This document shows positions 16,625-25,781 of a stretch of 64,000 bases of DNA, piece after piece. The position numbers were made by a program, and so were the translations under genes. Source of the stretch: Nitrospira sp. UBA2083 (GTDB lineage: Bacteria; Nitrospirota; Nitrospiria; Nitrospirales; Nitrospiraceae); the NCBI GenBank assembly GCA_002331625.1, contig DCZN01000041.1, forward strand, positions 337-64,336. Reading direction: 5' to 3'. Below the pieces are notes generated by a model that did no database searches, was not told where the DNA came from, and was given only the letters and a program-made list of their open reading frames with translations. Every line of letters begins with the position of its first letter. Position 1 is the first letter of the stretch.

Positions 16625-16766
16625 AAACAGAACCACTGTGTTCCCGTGCCACCCTAGTCGGCATCCCCACTGACGTGAGCGGGCATCCATTCCATCGCAA
16701 ACCTCGTAGTAGAATGTAAGAATTGACCAACTCCCACGACGGACGATGGAGAAGGAGGATGCAACC

Positions 16767-17387
16767 ATGAATGCTCTGCAACGTCCGGGACTCATCGCGA
16801 TCAGTCTTCTTACCTGCGCAGTTCTCGCAAGCGGGCCATCAAGCACGGTTCAAGCTGCATCGGCCAGCGCCAAGGCCTATTTTGCCGGTGGGTGTTTCTG
16901 GTGCATGGAAGAAGCGTTTGAAAAAGTGGACGGCGTGGTCGCCGTCGTCTCAGGCTACATGGGCGGCACAGTCGCCAATCCCACCTATGAAGAGGTTTCA
17001 GCTGGGCGCACGGGCCATGCGGAATCGGTGGAAGTCACGTACGATCCAACAAAGGTCACGTACAAGAAATTGTTGGAAGCTTTTTGGCACAACGTTGATC
17101 CCCTCACGCCAAATGCGCAATTCTGTGACCATGGCAGCCAATATCGGTCGGCGGTGTTCTATTCGACTAACGAAGAGATGCGACAGGCGGAAGAATCAAA
17201 AGCAGCCATCGAGCAATCAAAGAAGTTCGCCACACCGATCATGACGCAACTGGTCCCCGCCTCGACGTTTTACCAGGCGGAAGAGGATCACCAGGACTAC
17301 TACAAGAGGAACCCGCTCCGGTACAAGTACTACAAATATGGGTGCGGCCGGGCCCAACGGCTGGAAGCCTTGTGGGGGAAATCGTAG
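16767..17387 (+). CDS. msrA: Exported peptide-methionine (S)-S-oxide reductase MsrA
   Basis: This 206-residue protein repairs methionine-S-sulfoxide in oxidised proteins. The catalytic motif GGCFWCMEEAFEKVDGV places the reactive Cys at about residue 43, after a signal peptide of roughly 30 residues (ends STVQA-A). It therefore acts in the periplasm or at the envelope rather than in the cytosol, unlike classic MsrA. An upstream in-frame ATG exists at 16746, but GGAGG eight bases before the ATG at 16767 supports the latter. Downstream motifs (GHAESVEVTYDP, HGSQYRSAVFY, AEEDHQDYY) are conserved MsrA segments. There is no linked msrB. Confidence 0.9.
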   Translation: MNALQRPGLIAISLLTCAVLASGPSSTVQAASASAKAYFAGGCFWCMEEAFEKVDGVVAVVSGYMGGTVANPTYEEVSAGRTGHAESVEVTYDPTKVTYKKLLEAFWHNVDPLTPNAQFCDHGSQYRSAVFYSTNEEMRQAEESKAAIEQSKKFATPIMTQLVPASTFYQAEEDHQDYYKRNPLRYKYYKYGCGRAQRLEALWGKS

Positions 17388-17739
17388 CGATCAGCACCTG
17401 AAGATAGGCGGAAGGATGGCCCTGGAGCACACATGTGCAGGGCATGACGAATGATTGCGTTGTGCCTCACTGAGGCCGCACGTAGTCGGGAAAGTCATCC
17501 AGTGGTGGGACTTCTGACGGAGAAGCGTGCTGGCCGTAGATTCCTTTCTTATTTCCTAGGCTAACAACTCAAGCTTCAGCAAATCCCGAACCAGTAATGT
17601 AGACTTCGTACCTCAACTGACAAGTCTTAATCATACATGCCAAAATTGCAGTCGGTACCCAGCGCCATCTTGACGCGGACGCGGTCCTCTGCCACAAAGA
17701 ACACCAAAACAGTTTGGTAAAACGTTAGGAAGGGCGACG
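17388..17739. other. Intergenic region without recognised gene
   Basis: This 352-base stretch between msrA and the aminotransferase gene holds no ORF with a credible start and no tRNA or terminator that I can see. The only recognisable signal is the AGGAAGGG ribosome site just before the aminotransferase start. Confidence 0.5.
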
Positions 17740-18900
17740 ATGATGCGCACAGTTAGTCGACGGATGGCGGATCTGGCTCAATCGGAAATTCGGGCGATGA
17801 CCCAGGCTTGCGCCAGTGTGAAGGGCCTGAATATGGCGCAGGGGGTTTGTGATACGCCGGTTCCGCCGATTGTGCTTGAAGGCGCAGAACAGGCGATCAG
17901 AGACGGGTACAACGTATACACGCGATTTGATGGGGTGCCGGCGTTGCGGGAGGCCCTTGCGAACAAATTAGCCCACTACAATAGAATCCAGGCAGACCCT
18001 GAAACCGACATCACCGTCAGCGCCGGAGCCACCGGAGCATTTCATTCTGCCTGCGCGGCGCTGCTCAATCCTGGCGATGAAGTCATTCTCTTTGAGCCGT
18101 ACTACCAGTACCACATCAGCGCTCTCTTAGCTGTCGAAGCGGTGCCGGTGGCTGTCCCGATGCGACCACCGACTTGGTCCTATTCGATGAGTCAGCTGGA
18201 ACAGGTTGTCACGTTGAAGACGAAAGCCATTGTCGTCAATTCCCCTGGCAACCCCTCGGGTAAGGTCTACAGCCAATCTGAGCTCGAGGCATTGGCGGAC
18301 TTTGCCTGCCGACATGACCTCTTTGTCTTCACCGACGAAATCTATGAGTACTTCCTCTATGACGGACGAGGTCATATCAGCATAGCGTCGTTCCCGGAAA
18401 TGGCTGAGCGAACGGTGACGATCGGTGGGTACTCCAAGACGTTCAGCGTGACCGGCTGGCGGATCGGCTACAGTGTGGCAGCCTCACAGTGGGCCAAAGC
18501 GATCGGTGCGATGAACGATCTGCTCTATGTCTGTGCGCCGGCGCCTCTCCAGATGGGTGTGGCGCGAGGCATCCGAGAATTGCCGGATAGTTTTTATCAG
18601 AGTCAAGCTCAAGAGTATCAGCGTAAACGAGAGACATTCTGCAACGCCTTGGCTCAGGTGGGGTTGACTCCTTCCTTCCCCGAGGGGGCGTATTATGTGT
18701 TGGCCAACGCGTCACGTCTTCCGGGTGAAACCGGGAAAGCTCGCACCATGTATCTCTTGGACAAAACCGGTGTCGCTGGTGTGCCAGGAGAGGCATTTTT
18801 CTCAAGCAAGGTCGGGGCTGATTTTATCCGATTCAGCTATGCCAAGACGGACCACGATCTCACCGAAGCGTGCCGCCGATTGACCAACCCTGCCTTCTAA
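17740..18900 (+). CDS. Class I/II pyridoxal-phosphate aminotransferase
   Basis: A 386-residue fold-type I aminotransferase. The Schiff-base lysine is K233 in GGYSKTFSVTGWRIGY; the phosphate/cofactor motifs VNSPGNPSGKVY and DEIYEYFLYDG are also present, and the C-terminal Arg that binds substrate carboxylate falls in IRFSYA. It belongs to the AspC/kynurenine/methionine-aminotransferase branch, but substrate cannot be fixed from sequence. AGGAAGGG precedes a double ATG (17740 and 17743), either of which may be used. It is followed by a lipoprotein gene after about 60 bases and is not in an evident pathway operon. Confidence 0.8.
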   Translation: MMRTVSRRMADLAQSEIRAMTQACASVKGLNMAQGVCDTPVPPIVLEGAEQAIRDGYNVYTRFDGVPALREALANKLAHYNRIQADPETDITVSAGATGAFHSACAALLNPGDEVILFEPYYQYHISALLAVEAVPVAVPMRPPTWSYSMSQLEQVVTLKTKAIVVNSPGNPSGKVYSQSELEALADFACRHDLFVFTDEIYEYFLYDGRGHISIASFPEMAERTVTIGGYSKTFSVTGWRIGYSVAASQWAKAIGAMNDLLYVCAPAPLQMGVARGIRELPDSFYQSQAQEYQRKRETFCNALAQVGLTPSFPEGAYYVLANASRLPGETGKARTMYLLDKTGVAGVPGEAFFSSKVGADFIRFSYAKTDHDLTEACRRLTNPAF

Positions 18901-18962
18901 CGCCTCACACAATAGTCATCGGTCACTTGCCAGAAACGCAGGCTCATGGTATCAAGCCACCT

Positions 18963-19415
18963 ATGTGTTTCTACCAGGCGACACGGTTTATGATTGCTGC
19001 GGCACTCTTCGTCGCAGGATGCAGTCAGCATGCACCAGGCCACCACGCTCTTTCCCACAATCCGCATGCTCCTGACCGTTCCATTCTGGTGGGAGAGTGG
19101 GACTATGAGGATGGTGGCACGGTTGTCCTCCGACTTGATGAGCAGGGCAACGGGACCTACGCCTTCAAGGACGGGCGCTTTGAAACACACCACTTTGACG
19201 GTCAATCCTGGAGTGGGAAATGGTATCAACGAGAAAATGATCGGGACGGCGGTTTCCTGATCAGGCTCTCACCGGACCGCACCGAGGGGGAGGGGGCCTG
19301 GTGGTATGATCGAATTGGCCCCAACACGTCACCATCCGAGAAAGGTGGGACCTTCCGCCTAAGTCGGAAGACATCCGTCACACGTCTGAGCGAGACCCCT
19401 CCGCCTCCACCGTGA
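18963..19415 (+). CDS. Small predicted lipoprotein
   Basis: A 150-residue protein with a signal sequence and lipobox (FVAGC) at about residues 16-20. The mature part is small and Trp/Gly-rich (VGEWDYEDGG, WSGKWYQREN, GAWWYDRIG), like a lipocalin-like beta-barrel or a small ligand-binding domain. The frame is open back into the aminotransferase gene at 18870, but the lipobox decides for the ATG at 18963 even though its ribosome site is poor. No function is known. Confidence 0.6.
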   Translation: MCFYQATRFMIAAALFVAGCSQHAPGHHALSHNPHAPDRSILVGEWDYEDGGTVVLRLDEQGNGTYAFKDGRFETHHFDGQSWSGKWYQRENDRDGGFLIRLSPDRTEGEGAWWYDRIGPNTSPSEKGGTFRLSRKTSVTRLSETPPPPP

Positions 19416-19443
19416 CGTTCCCCGCCAATCCGAGACACCCTGG

Positions 19444-20262
19444 TTATTGGACCACGGGCGTCATGAGTGCAAGTTCTCGTGTGAGGGCATCAGGACACTG
19501 GGGACTTGTGGCGACGATCCCGCGGTAGCGAGGCTCAGACCGATTGAACGTCAATTCCCGTCTGTTCCCGTCTACGATGGTCCCTCCTGCTTCAGTGATC
19601 AACAGAGCCCCGGCAGCCACATCCCATTCATTTTCCGGTTCCCAGGTGGCCACCGCTTCGATGCGGCCACTCGCCGTCAACGCGAGGGACCAGGCGATGG
19701 AAAGCATGGGGCGGTTCTCGGCAGCCGATTCGAGTGCCGTGAAACGGCCGATTTGCCGTTCCCAGGGACTCAACGCAATGACCGGTTGCCGGACACTGTG
19801 TGAAGGCTCTACACAAACCAGCTGGTGATTGAGGTAAAGCCCTTCCCCTCTGATGGCGCTGAACAACTCATCTGTGGATGGATTGTAGACCGCCGCCACG
19901 ACCGGATGATGTTCCTCAATGAGTGCCACGGAAATGCAAAACTCCGGCTGGCCGCTGATAAAGGCCTTGGTCCCATCAATCGGATCCACCACCCAGACTC
20001 GTGATTTCTGAAGTCTTTTCCCATCATCCACTGATTCCTCTGATAACCATCCATCCTGGGGAAATGCGGACATGAGGTGGGCATGAAGAATGTCATTGAC
20101 CGCCAGGTCTGCCGAGGTCACCGGAGACTGATCCGGTTTGCGGACGATCTCAAATCCCTTGGCGGCAAGCCGCAACGATTCCGTGCCGGCTGCTCGCATG
20201 GCGCTGACTAGTACTGTGAACTCCTCATTCCATGCCATAGCCGATCGTACCAGGCCCAGCAT
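19444..20262 (-). CDS. cysQ: Inositol-monophosphatase family 3'(2'),5'-bisphosphate nucleotidase (CysQ-like)
   Basis: A 272-residue member of the Li+-sensitive phosphatase superfamily. Metal-binding motifs are LSEES (E75-E76) and WVVDPIDGTKAFI (D93, D96), and the C-terminal EWDVAAGALLITEAGG motif supplies the last Asp. CysQ-type enzymes hydrolyse 3'-phosphoadenosine 5'-phosphate (or PAPS) and protect sulfate-assimilating cells; others in the family act on inositol or histidinol phosphate. The DPIDGTKAF wording fits CysQ/HisN-type over IMPase. A start at 20238 (MAWNEEF) is equally plausible, as neither start has a clear ribosome site. Confidence 0.75.
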   Translation of the reverse strand: MLGLVRSAMAWNEEFTVLVSAMRAAGTESLRLAAKGFEIVRKPDQSPVTSADLAVNDILHAHLMSAFPQDGWLSEESVDDGKRLQKSRVWVVDPIDGTKAFISGQPEFCISVALIEEHHPVVAAVYNPSTDELFSAIRGEGLYLNHQLVCVEPSHSVRQPVIALSPWERQIGRFTALESAAENRPMLSIAWSLALTASGRIEAVATWEPENEWDVAAGALLITEAGGTIVDGNRRELTFNRSEPRYRGIVATSPQCPDALTRELALMTPVVQ

Positions 20263-20329
20263 GAGATGGAAAGAAACGTCTCATACCTAACTTGACCTGA
20301 CATCAGAATCTGCGTACAAGCTCGATGTG

Positions 20330-21385
20330 ATGAAGCTCGTTCAGAAGCGGTCCAAGAAAACCGGCCTTTCCCCAGGCACGCTCATTCACATCGGCGAAAA
20401 ACGTACGGATCCCGTTCGGAGCACTCTCTTCAATTATGCGGGTGCTCGCTGCGACGAGCAGGTAGTCGAGGACGTCAATGACGTCCGACCTCCCGCCGAT
20501 GAAACGGTGACCTGGGTCAATGTCGGGGGAGTCCATAAAGTCGACGTCCTGGAGATTTTCGGGAAACACTTCGGGCTCCATCCCCTTCTCCTCGAAGACA
20601 TCGCCAATACTGATCAGCGTCCCAAGCTCGACGACTACGAAACCTATTTGTTTCTCGTGATGAAGATGCTCACCACCACCGACCGCGGAGATATTCTGGT
20701 GGAACAGGTCAGCTTTGTGCTTGGACGCAATTATGTCCTCTCGTTCCAGGAGAATGGGACGGATGTGTTTGGGGCCGTTCGAGATCGTCTCAAAGGTGGC
20801 AAGGGGAGACTTCGTCAAAACGGGTCAGACTATCTCCTCTATGCACTGATTGATGCCGTCGTGGATCAATATTTTGCCGTCCTCGAAATGCTGGGCGAGC
20901 GTATTGAATCCCTTCAGGAGCGGGTCATCGCCGACCCGAATCCGAACACCCTTCAGGATATTCATGCGCTGAAGCGGCAGCTGCTGTTCGTGCGTCGCGC
21001 GGTGTGGCCATTACGGGAAGCAATCAACAATCTTTCTCGTTCGGAATGCCCGTATCTTCATGAGCCGACCCAGGTATTTTTCCGCGACGTCTATGACCAT
21101 GTGGTGCAGATCGTCGATACGATCGAGACGTTGCGTGAAATGGTCTCGGCGAGCCTCGATATCTATCTCTCCAGCGTCAGTTATCGACTGAATGCCGTGA
21201 TGCGAGTCCTGACCGTCATCACTACGATCTTCATGCCGCTCAGCTTCATCGCTGGGATCTACGGCATGAATTTCGAGCATATGCCCGAACTGAAATGGCC
21301 GTGGGGATACCCGATGGCCCTCGGCGTCATGGGGCTGGTCGCCGCCATCATGCTGATCGGATTTCGTCTGAAAAAGTGGTTGTAA
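20330..21385 (+). CDS. corA: CorA family magnesium/cobalt transporter
   Basis: This 351-residue protein has the CorA layout: a large N-terminal cytoplasmic domain, a long helical segment and two C-terminal membrane helices. The first helix is followed by the invariant periplasmic loop motif YGMNFEHMPEL (GMN) near residue 310, which lines the pore entry. CorA pentamers take up Mg2+ (or Co2+ and Ni2+) down the membrane potential. An ATG at 20330 is preferred over the GTG at 20327. It is divergent from cysQ and convergent with the leuD-linked small gene. No magnesium riboswitch is visible in the short upstream gap. Confidence 0.9.
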   Translation: MKLVQKRSKKTGLSPGTLIHIGEKRTDPVRSTLFNYAGARCDEQVVEDVNDVRPPADETVTWVNVGGVHKVDVLEIFGKHFGLHPLLLEDIANTDQRPKLDDYETYLFLVMKMLTTTDRGDILVEQVSFVLGRNYVLSFQENGTDVFGAVRDRLKGGKGRLRQNGSDYLLYALIDAVVDQYFAVLEMLGERIESLQERVIADPNPNTLQDIHALKRQLLFVRRAVWPLREAINNLSRSECPYLHEPTQVFFRDVYDHVVQIVDTIETLREMVSASLDIYLSSVSYRLNAVMRVLTVITTIFMPLSFIAGIYGMNFEHMPELKWPWGYPMALGVMGLVAAIMLIGFRLKKWL

Positions 21386-21399
21386 ATCAGAAGGTGTGT

Positions 21400-21741
21400 C
21401 TACTCTTGGACTTCAACCTTGTCGACGAAATACGTCGTGTCCCCGAAACAACTGGTTGGGATGTACCGATATTCCTTGTAATGCAGGATCACGCGCTTTC
21501 CCATCACGTCCGTCAACTGGCCAGCAACTTTGTCATCTGAGATCGTAAATTGCCAAAGAACCGGAGCTGTACCCGGCACCGTCGTCATGGCCAATTCTCC
21601 TTCATGGGTCTTGCAAAGCCATCCTTTCGTCGAAAACTTTTGAATGTACCCTGCTCGGTTTCCGTCGGAGTAGGTCCAGTTAAATGCGACGATCAGGTAG
21701 GCAGACCCGAGAAAGACAAGGAGTGTTACGAATAATTTCAC
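21400..21741 (-). CDS. Small membrane-anchored hypothetical protein downstream of leuD
   Basis: A 113-residue protein with one N-terminal hydrophobic segment (residues 1-22: MKLFVTLLVFLGSAYLIVAF), which may be an uncleaved anchor or a signal peptide, followed by a compact beta-rich domain with a two-cysteine pair (GWLCKTHEGELAM and SCFGDTTYFV). This matches a conserved small family with no assigned function; some database entries call similar sequences 6-phosphogluconate dehydrogenase in error. It starts 14 bases after the leuD stop, so it is probably read from the leuCD transcript. Confidence 0.65.
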   Translation of the reverse strand: MKLFVTLLVFLGSAYLIVAFNWTYSDGNRAGYIQKFSTKGWLCKTHEGELAMTTVPGTAPVLWQFTISDDKVAGQLTDVMGKRVILHYKEYRYIPTSCFGDTTYFVDKVEVQE

Positions 21742-21755
21742 AGGGATCTCCTCAA

Positions 21756-22379
21756 TTATGAAGGAATGTCACTGAACAGCCACGGTGCTTCGCTCTTTCG
21801 TCGAATTTCATAGGCGGTAATTGCGCTCTCATGCTGGAGGGTCAGGCCGATCGAATCGAGCCCTCGATAGAGGCAATCTTTACGAAAGGGGTCAATCTCA
21901 AACCGATACATGGTCCCGTTGGGAGTCGTCACTGTTTGATGACCCAGATCCACCGTGAGTCGGTATCCCTCAGTGCTCAGCACGTCTTTCATGATGGGTA
22001 GCACTTCCTCTGTTTTCAGGACGATCGGGAGGATTCCGTTCTGGAAACAGTTATTGTAGAAAATGTCCGCAAAGCTCGGCGCGATGAGACACCGAAATCC
22101 TTGATCCAGCAGCGCCCATGGTGCATGTTCACGGGACGAACCGCAGCCGAAATTGTCTCGGGTGATGAGAATGGTTGCGGCCTGATACCGGGCTTGGTTC
22201 AGAAAAAATAGCGGGTCTTGTGAACCGTCTTGTTGCTTTCGCCAATCGTAGAACAGACCTTCCCTGAGCCCCGTACGCTTGATCGTCTTCAGAAATTGCT
22301 TCGGTATGATTTGATCTGTGTCGACGTTCACACGATCCAAGGGAGCAACAAGACCAGTCAGTGTCGTGAAAGCTTCCAT
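21756..22379 (-). CDS. leuD: 3-isopropylmalate dehydratase small subunit
   Basis: LeuD (207 residues) is the swivel subunit of isopropylmalate isomerase in leucine synthesis. Motifs: [14 protein letters not shown] near 20-33, [16 protein letters not shown] near 80-95, and the [18 protein letters not shown] core. A frame extends to 22436 but overlaps the leuC stop; the ATG at 22379, with TGGAG upstream, lies seven bases after leuC ends and is the standard start. It pairs with the LeuC large subunit, which carries the [4Fe-4S] cluster. Confidence 0.95.
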   Translation of the reverse strand: MEAFTTLTGLVAPLDRVNVDTDQIIPKQFLKTIKRTGLREGLFYDWRKQQDGSQDPLFFLNQARYQAATILITRDNFGCGSSREHAPWALLDQGFRCLIAPSFADIFYNNCFQNGILPIVLKTEEVLPIMKDVLSTEGYRLTVDLGHQTVTTPNGTMYRFEIDPFRKDCLYRGLDSIGLTLQHESAITAYEIRRKSEAPWLFSDIPS

Positions 22380-22386
22380 TGCGTCA

Positions 22387-23790
22387 TCAACTCCAGTGTC
22401 TAATGTCAACGAAGTGTCCCTCAATGGCCGCGGCAACTGCCATCGCCGGCGACACTAGGTGCGTGCGACCTCCGGCACCTTGGCGTCCTTCAAAGTTTCG
22501 ATTGCTTGTGGACGCACATCGTTCACCGGGTCGTAGCACATCGGCATTCATGGCCAGACACATACTGCACCCGGCCTCGCGCCACTCGAACCCGGCTTCG
22601 CGGAATACCCGGTCCAACCCTTCGGCTTCCGCCTGTTGTTTGACCAGGCCCGATCCTGGAACCACCATCGCATGCACGGTCTTTGAGACCTTCTTGCCCT
22701 TCGCGAAGCTTGCTGCAAGCCGGAGATCTTCGATCCTTGAGTTGGTGCAGGACCCGATAAAGACCTTGTCGATCGTAATGTCCGTAACCGGCATATTGGG
22801 TGACAGCCCCATATAGACTAATGCTCGCTCAGCTTCGTTCTTCGTTTTCTCGTCCGACATCGTTCGAGGGTCGGGAACCGTTTGATCCACGCCTATTACC
22901 ATCCCAGGATTTGTGCCCCAACTGACTTGCGGGGCAATCCGTTCAGCTTCTAATACGACGCTCCGATCGTACGTGGCATCCGTATCAGTCTTGAGTTGTT
23001 GCCACATCCGCACAGCCCGATCAAAGAGGTCTCCCTTAGGGGCAAGAGGTCGTCCTTTCAGGTAGGCATAGGTCTTGTCATCAGGTGCCACCATACCGGC
23101 ACGCGCTCCTCCCTCAATGGACATGTTGCAGAGGGTCATCCGACCTTCCATGCTGAGGGCTCCAATTGCCGAGCCGGTATATTCGATGACATAGCCGGTC
23201 CCCCCGGCCGTCCCGATCTTGCCAATGATCGCAAGAATAATGTCCTTGGCCGAACAGCGCTCAGAAAGTTTCCCATCGACCCGCATCTCCATGGTTTTGG
23301 GCCGTTTCTGGACTAAACATTGAGTAGCCAACACGTGCTCGACTTCACTCGTCCCGATGCCAAATGCCAAGGCCCCAAATGCTCCATGGGTAGATGTGTG
23401 AGAATCACCGCAGACGATCGTGGTACCGGGGAGGGTGAATCCTTGTTCGGGTCCTATAACATGGACGATACCCTGGCGGATATCGCTCATGTTGAACAGG
23501 GTGATGCCAAAGTCCTTGCAATTATCCTCAAGCGTTCGAATTTGAAGCGCGCTCACCTGATCAGCGATTCCAAGGCGGCGGTCTGTAGTCGGAACATTGT
23601 GATCCGGTACCGCAAGTGTTGCGGCCGGTCGTCGTGGGCGTCGACCGGCAAGCTTCAGCCCCTCGAAGGCCTGGGGAGAAGTCACTTCGTGCACTAACTG
23701 TCGATCGATGTACAGGAGGGTGGTCCCGTCGGGTTCCTCCCGTACGAGATGCGAATCCCAAATCTTGTCGAACAACGTCTTTCCCGCCAT
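22387..23790 (-). CDS. leuC: 3-isopropylmalate dehydratase large subunit
   Basis: LeuC (467 residues) is the aconitase-type subunit that isomerises 2- to 3-isopropylmalate. The start [16 protein letters not shown] follows AGGAG by five bases, so I use 23790 rather than the longer frame to 23898. Cluster and active-site motifs include [28 protein letters not shown] and CSMCLAMN; the three cysteines (one in SCTN, two in CSMC) ligate the [4Fe-4S] cluster. It is followed by leuD. No leuA or leuB is in the window and no attenuator leader peptide is obvious upstream. Confidence 0.96.
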   Translation of the reverse strand: MAGKTLFDKIWDSHLVREEPDGTTLLYIDRQLVHEVTSPQAFEGLKLAGRRPRRPAATLAVPDHNVPTTDRRLGIADQVSALQIRTLEDNCKDFGITLFNMSDIRQGIVHVIGPEQGFTLPGTTIVCGDSHTSTHGAFGALAFGIGTSEVEHVLATQCLVQKRPKTMEMRVDGKLSERCSAKDIILAIIGKIGTAGGTGYVIEYTGSAIGALSMEGRMTLCNMSIEGGARAGMVAPDDKTYAYLKGRPLAPKGDLFDRAVRMWQQLKTDTDATYDRSVVLEAERIAPQVSWGTNPGMVIGVDQTVPDPRTMSDEKTKNEAERALVYMGLSPNMPVTDITIDKVFIGSCTNSRIEDLRLAASFAKGKKVSKTVHAMVVPGSGLVKQQAEAEGLDRVFREAGFEWREAGCSMCLAMNADVLRPGERCASTSNRNFEGRQGAGGRTHLVSPAMAVAAAIEGHFVDIRHWS

Positions 23791-23915
23791 GAGTGCTCCT
23801 ACCATTGAGGTAATCGAGGGGCCCATTATACAGAGAAGTCCTATAGTCTTGACAAGGTACCTACGAAGCTTGCGCGACCGTGCAGGTCGTGTTACCACAC
23901 ACGCTTGTGAACACG

Positions 23916-24377
23916 ATGCCGTGGAAGGAACCAGCTATTGTCGATTGGACGCAGCGATTGTTGGACAGCTATCGCCATTGGATAAGAAACGATCTGGTTG
24001 AGCGGACAGCTGATACCAGACACCAGGCCCGCACGCTGTTCGAAGTCCCATTTGTTATTGTGTCTCATGGCACAGAACAGGATCCAATTCTGAACTATGG
24101 CAATCAAGCTGCATTGGATCTCTGGGAGATGTCTTGGGAAAAGTTCACCACAACACCGTCTCGACTGACGGCCGAAGTCGGAGATCGGATCGAGCGAGGA
24201 CGGATGCTGGAACGAGCAAGAGTCGATGGATATTTCAAAGGGTACCGAGGAGTGCGAATCTCTTCAACGGGGAGGCGTTTTCTTGTCGAGCAAGCTGTGA
24301 TCTGGAATGTGATCGATCCGACGGGAAACCTGATTGGTCAGGCAGCGATGTTCTCGCACTGGTCCAATATACAATGA
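23916..24377 (+). CDS. MEKHLA domain protein (PAS-like sensor)
   Basis: A 153-residue protein of the MEKHLA family, a PAS-like domain first described at the C-terminus of plant HD-ZIP III proteins and found alone in bacteria. The segment [19 protein letters not shown] and the ending [20 protein letters not shown] are typical. MEKHLA domains are thought to sense redox state or a small ligand. The frame is open from a GTG at 23880; I choose the ATG at 23916, as conservation starts there, but neither has a good ribosome site. It is divergent from leuC and ends one base from the convergent BcsS-like gene. Confidence 0.7.
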   Translation: MPWKEPAIVDWTQRLLDSYRHWIRNDLVERTADTRHQARTLFEVPFVIVSHGTEQDPILNYGNQAALDLWEMSWEKFTTTPSRLTAEVGDRIERGRMLERARVDGYFKGYRGVRISSTGRRFLVEQAVIWNVIDPTGNLIGQAAMFSHWSNIQ

Positions 24378-24378
24378 G

Positions 24379-25080
24379 TTAAAAGGGGAAATACACCTCG
24401 ACTCCACCGTATCCACCACTGTGAAAGGAGGTGCTGTTCTGATACCCACCTTTGGCGAGCAGAAGAACCTTGCCGATCGATACTTCGACGAGAGGTCCTG
24501 TCTGCACTGCTCGAAAGTCTCCGTTGCCCATCCCGGCGATATCCCAGCCGGTATAGAGCGGGCAACAGCCTTTGTCAGATTTGTAGGTCAACAGTTTCCC
24601 TCGAAGGCGGCCCCAAAAAAAATTGTCGACATCGGCATAAGAACCAATGGCGTGGAGACTGCCTTTCTCATGCCAATAGAGAGCCTCAACTTGTCCAAAG
24701 GCCGCGATCTGATGATCAATCCTTGCGCTCGTGTTGAGGCGTTCTTCTTCGATCCTTCGAAGCTGCGGCCCTGCCAATGCAAGAAAGGTCCACCTGCCTA
24801 ATGATTGGGATATCCCGAGGGAAGGCACGACGAACTGGACGTTGGCGTCTAACAGCTGTCCAGAGCTCTTAAAGCTATATCCAAGACCAGCTGTCATGAC
24901 TTGGGCAAAAAGCGAGGTTCCTCCTGACATGAGCAGAATCGGCGTTCGCACACCGAGATATCCGAAGTACTGTCGTTTATTGTCGATCTGGAAACCGGTG
25001 AAGACGTCACCTGCCTGTGTACGGCTTGGAGCGATGGTTAGGATAAGTGTTGCCAGAAGGAGTAGTGTAAGTCGCGCCAT
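24379..25080 (-). CDS. bcsS: BcsS-like outer-membrane beta-barrel protein
   Basis: A 233-residue exported protein with a cleavable signal (about 1-24, ending TQAGD), then alternating beta-strand segments that end in the aromatic VEVYFPF typical of outer-membrane barrels. The opening TGFQIDNKRQYFGYLGV and the placement beside a BcsA-like synthase match the cellulose-biosynthesis protein BcsS family, which is poorly characterised. Its ATG overlaps the 3' end of the PilZ gene by 43 bases, with GAGGGG about ten bases upstream inside that gene. It is the last gene of the three-gene unit. Confidence 0.6.
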   Translation of the reverse strand: MARLTLLLLATLILTIAPSRTQAGDVFTGFQIDNKRQYFGYLGVRTPILLMSGGTSLFAQVMTAGLGYSFKSSGQLLDANVQFVVPSLGISQSLGRWTFLALAGPQLRRIEEERLNTSARIDHQIAAFGQVEALYWHEKGSLHAIGSYADVDNFFWGRLRGKLLTYKSDKGCCPLYTGWDIAGMGNGDFRAVQTGPLVEVSIGKVLLLAKGGYQNSTSFHSGGYGGVEVYFPF

Positions 25081-25781
25081 CGATTTTCCCCCTCATGAAT
25101 CGACTCGACCTGAAAGCGAACAACTGTGGAACAGCCCTGATGCGAGATGCCGATAGGCCTTGCCTTCAGCTTAACGAACCTGATTTGGAACAGCGCATTC
25201 CACAGACATTCTGGGGAAAAATCAGAAAATTGAACAGAAAATCCGGTAAATGATAAATCTCGAGTGACACCTTTTATGATCGTGTTCTTGGTGAAGACGA
25301 AGCAGGTCGTGCGGATCGGAAGCCGAGGAATTAGCCTCTGGTCCTGGGAGTGAACGAGAGGGTAGCCTGTCCAACTGCGAATCCATTCCAACAACCCGTT
25401 CTTTGCAGGGTATGCATTGAGGACGCGAATAAATTGAGGAGAGACGGATAGATCATGGCATCTATGCGGCATGCTCGGTCCTGCCACAGGGGAATGAGCC
25501 AGCTGGATCACAATGAGAACCTCACCGACCCCGATTTGTTGTTGGTATTTCACGTGTCCAGAGACCTTTGCCCATGATCCATCAAGCATGCGTATCACCA
25601 CAGGTATTGAATGAAGATGGGCGAAGAGGGGAGTCGGGAGGAGGATATATATGTTTTCTCCGCAAACATCGAAAACTTCTCCTTCAATAGAATATCCATC
25701 TGTTGAGACCTCACAAAGCGTTGATGAATCTATTCGACGGTGAGGCGATGGCGATCGAAGGGCGGTTACCTGATGCGTCAT
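25038..25781 (-). CDS. Tandem PilZ domain protein linked to bcsA
   Basis: A 247-residue cytosolic protein composed of two PilZ-like halves. The N-terminal half is degenerate. The C-terminal half carries a complete c-di-GMP site: RLPIR (R153-x3-R157) and DLSFTG (D175-x-S-x2-G180). The ATG at 25781 is chosen over 25817 because its ATGA overlaps the bcsA stop, a normal coupling arrangement. Given that overlap, it probably regulates the synthase in response to c-di-GMP, or relays the signal to it. This is inferred from motif integrity and gene order. Confidence 0.8.
   Translation of the reverse strand: MTHQVTALRSPSPHRRIDSSTLCEVSTDGYSIEGEVFDVCGENIYILLPTPLFAHLHSIPVVIRMLDGSWAKVSGHVKYQQQIGVGEVLIVIQLAHSPVAGPSMPHRCHDLSVSPQFIRVLNAYPAKNGLLEWIRSWTGYPLVHSQDQRLIPRLPIRTTCFVFTKNTIIKGVTRDLSFTGFSVQFSDFSPECLWNALFQIRFVKLKARPIGISHQGCSTVVRFQVESIHEGENRWRDLHYSFWQHLS

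Noticed and set aside
17559-17730. GGCTAAC and GTTAGGA pair resembling a second attC site
   Set aside because: The boxes are about 170 bases apart, are not exact complements, and no hairpin or cassette boundary was found between them.
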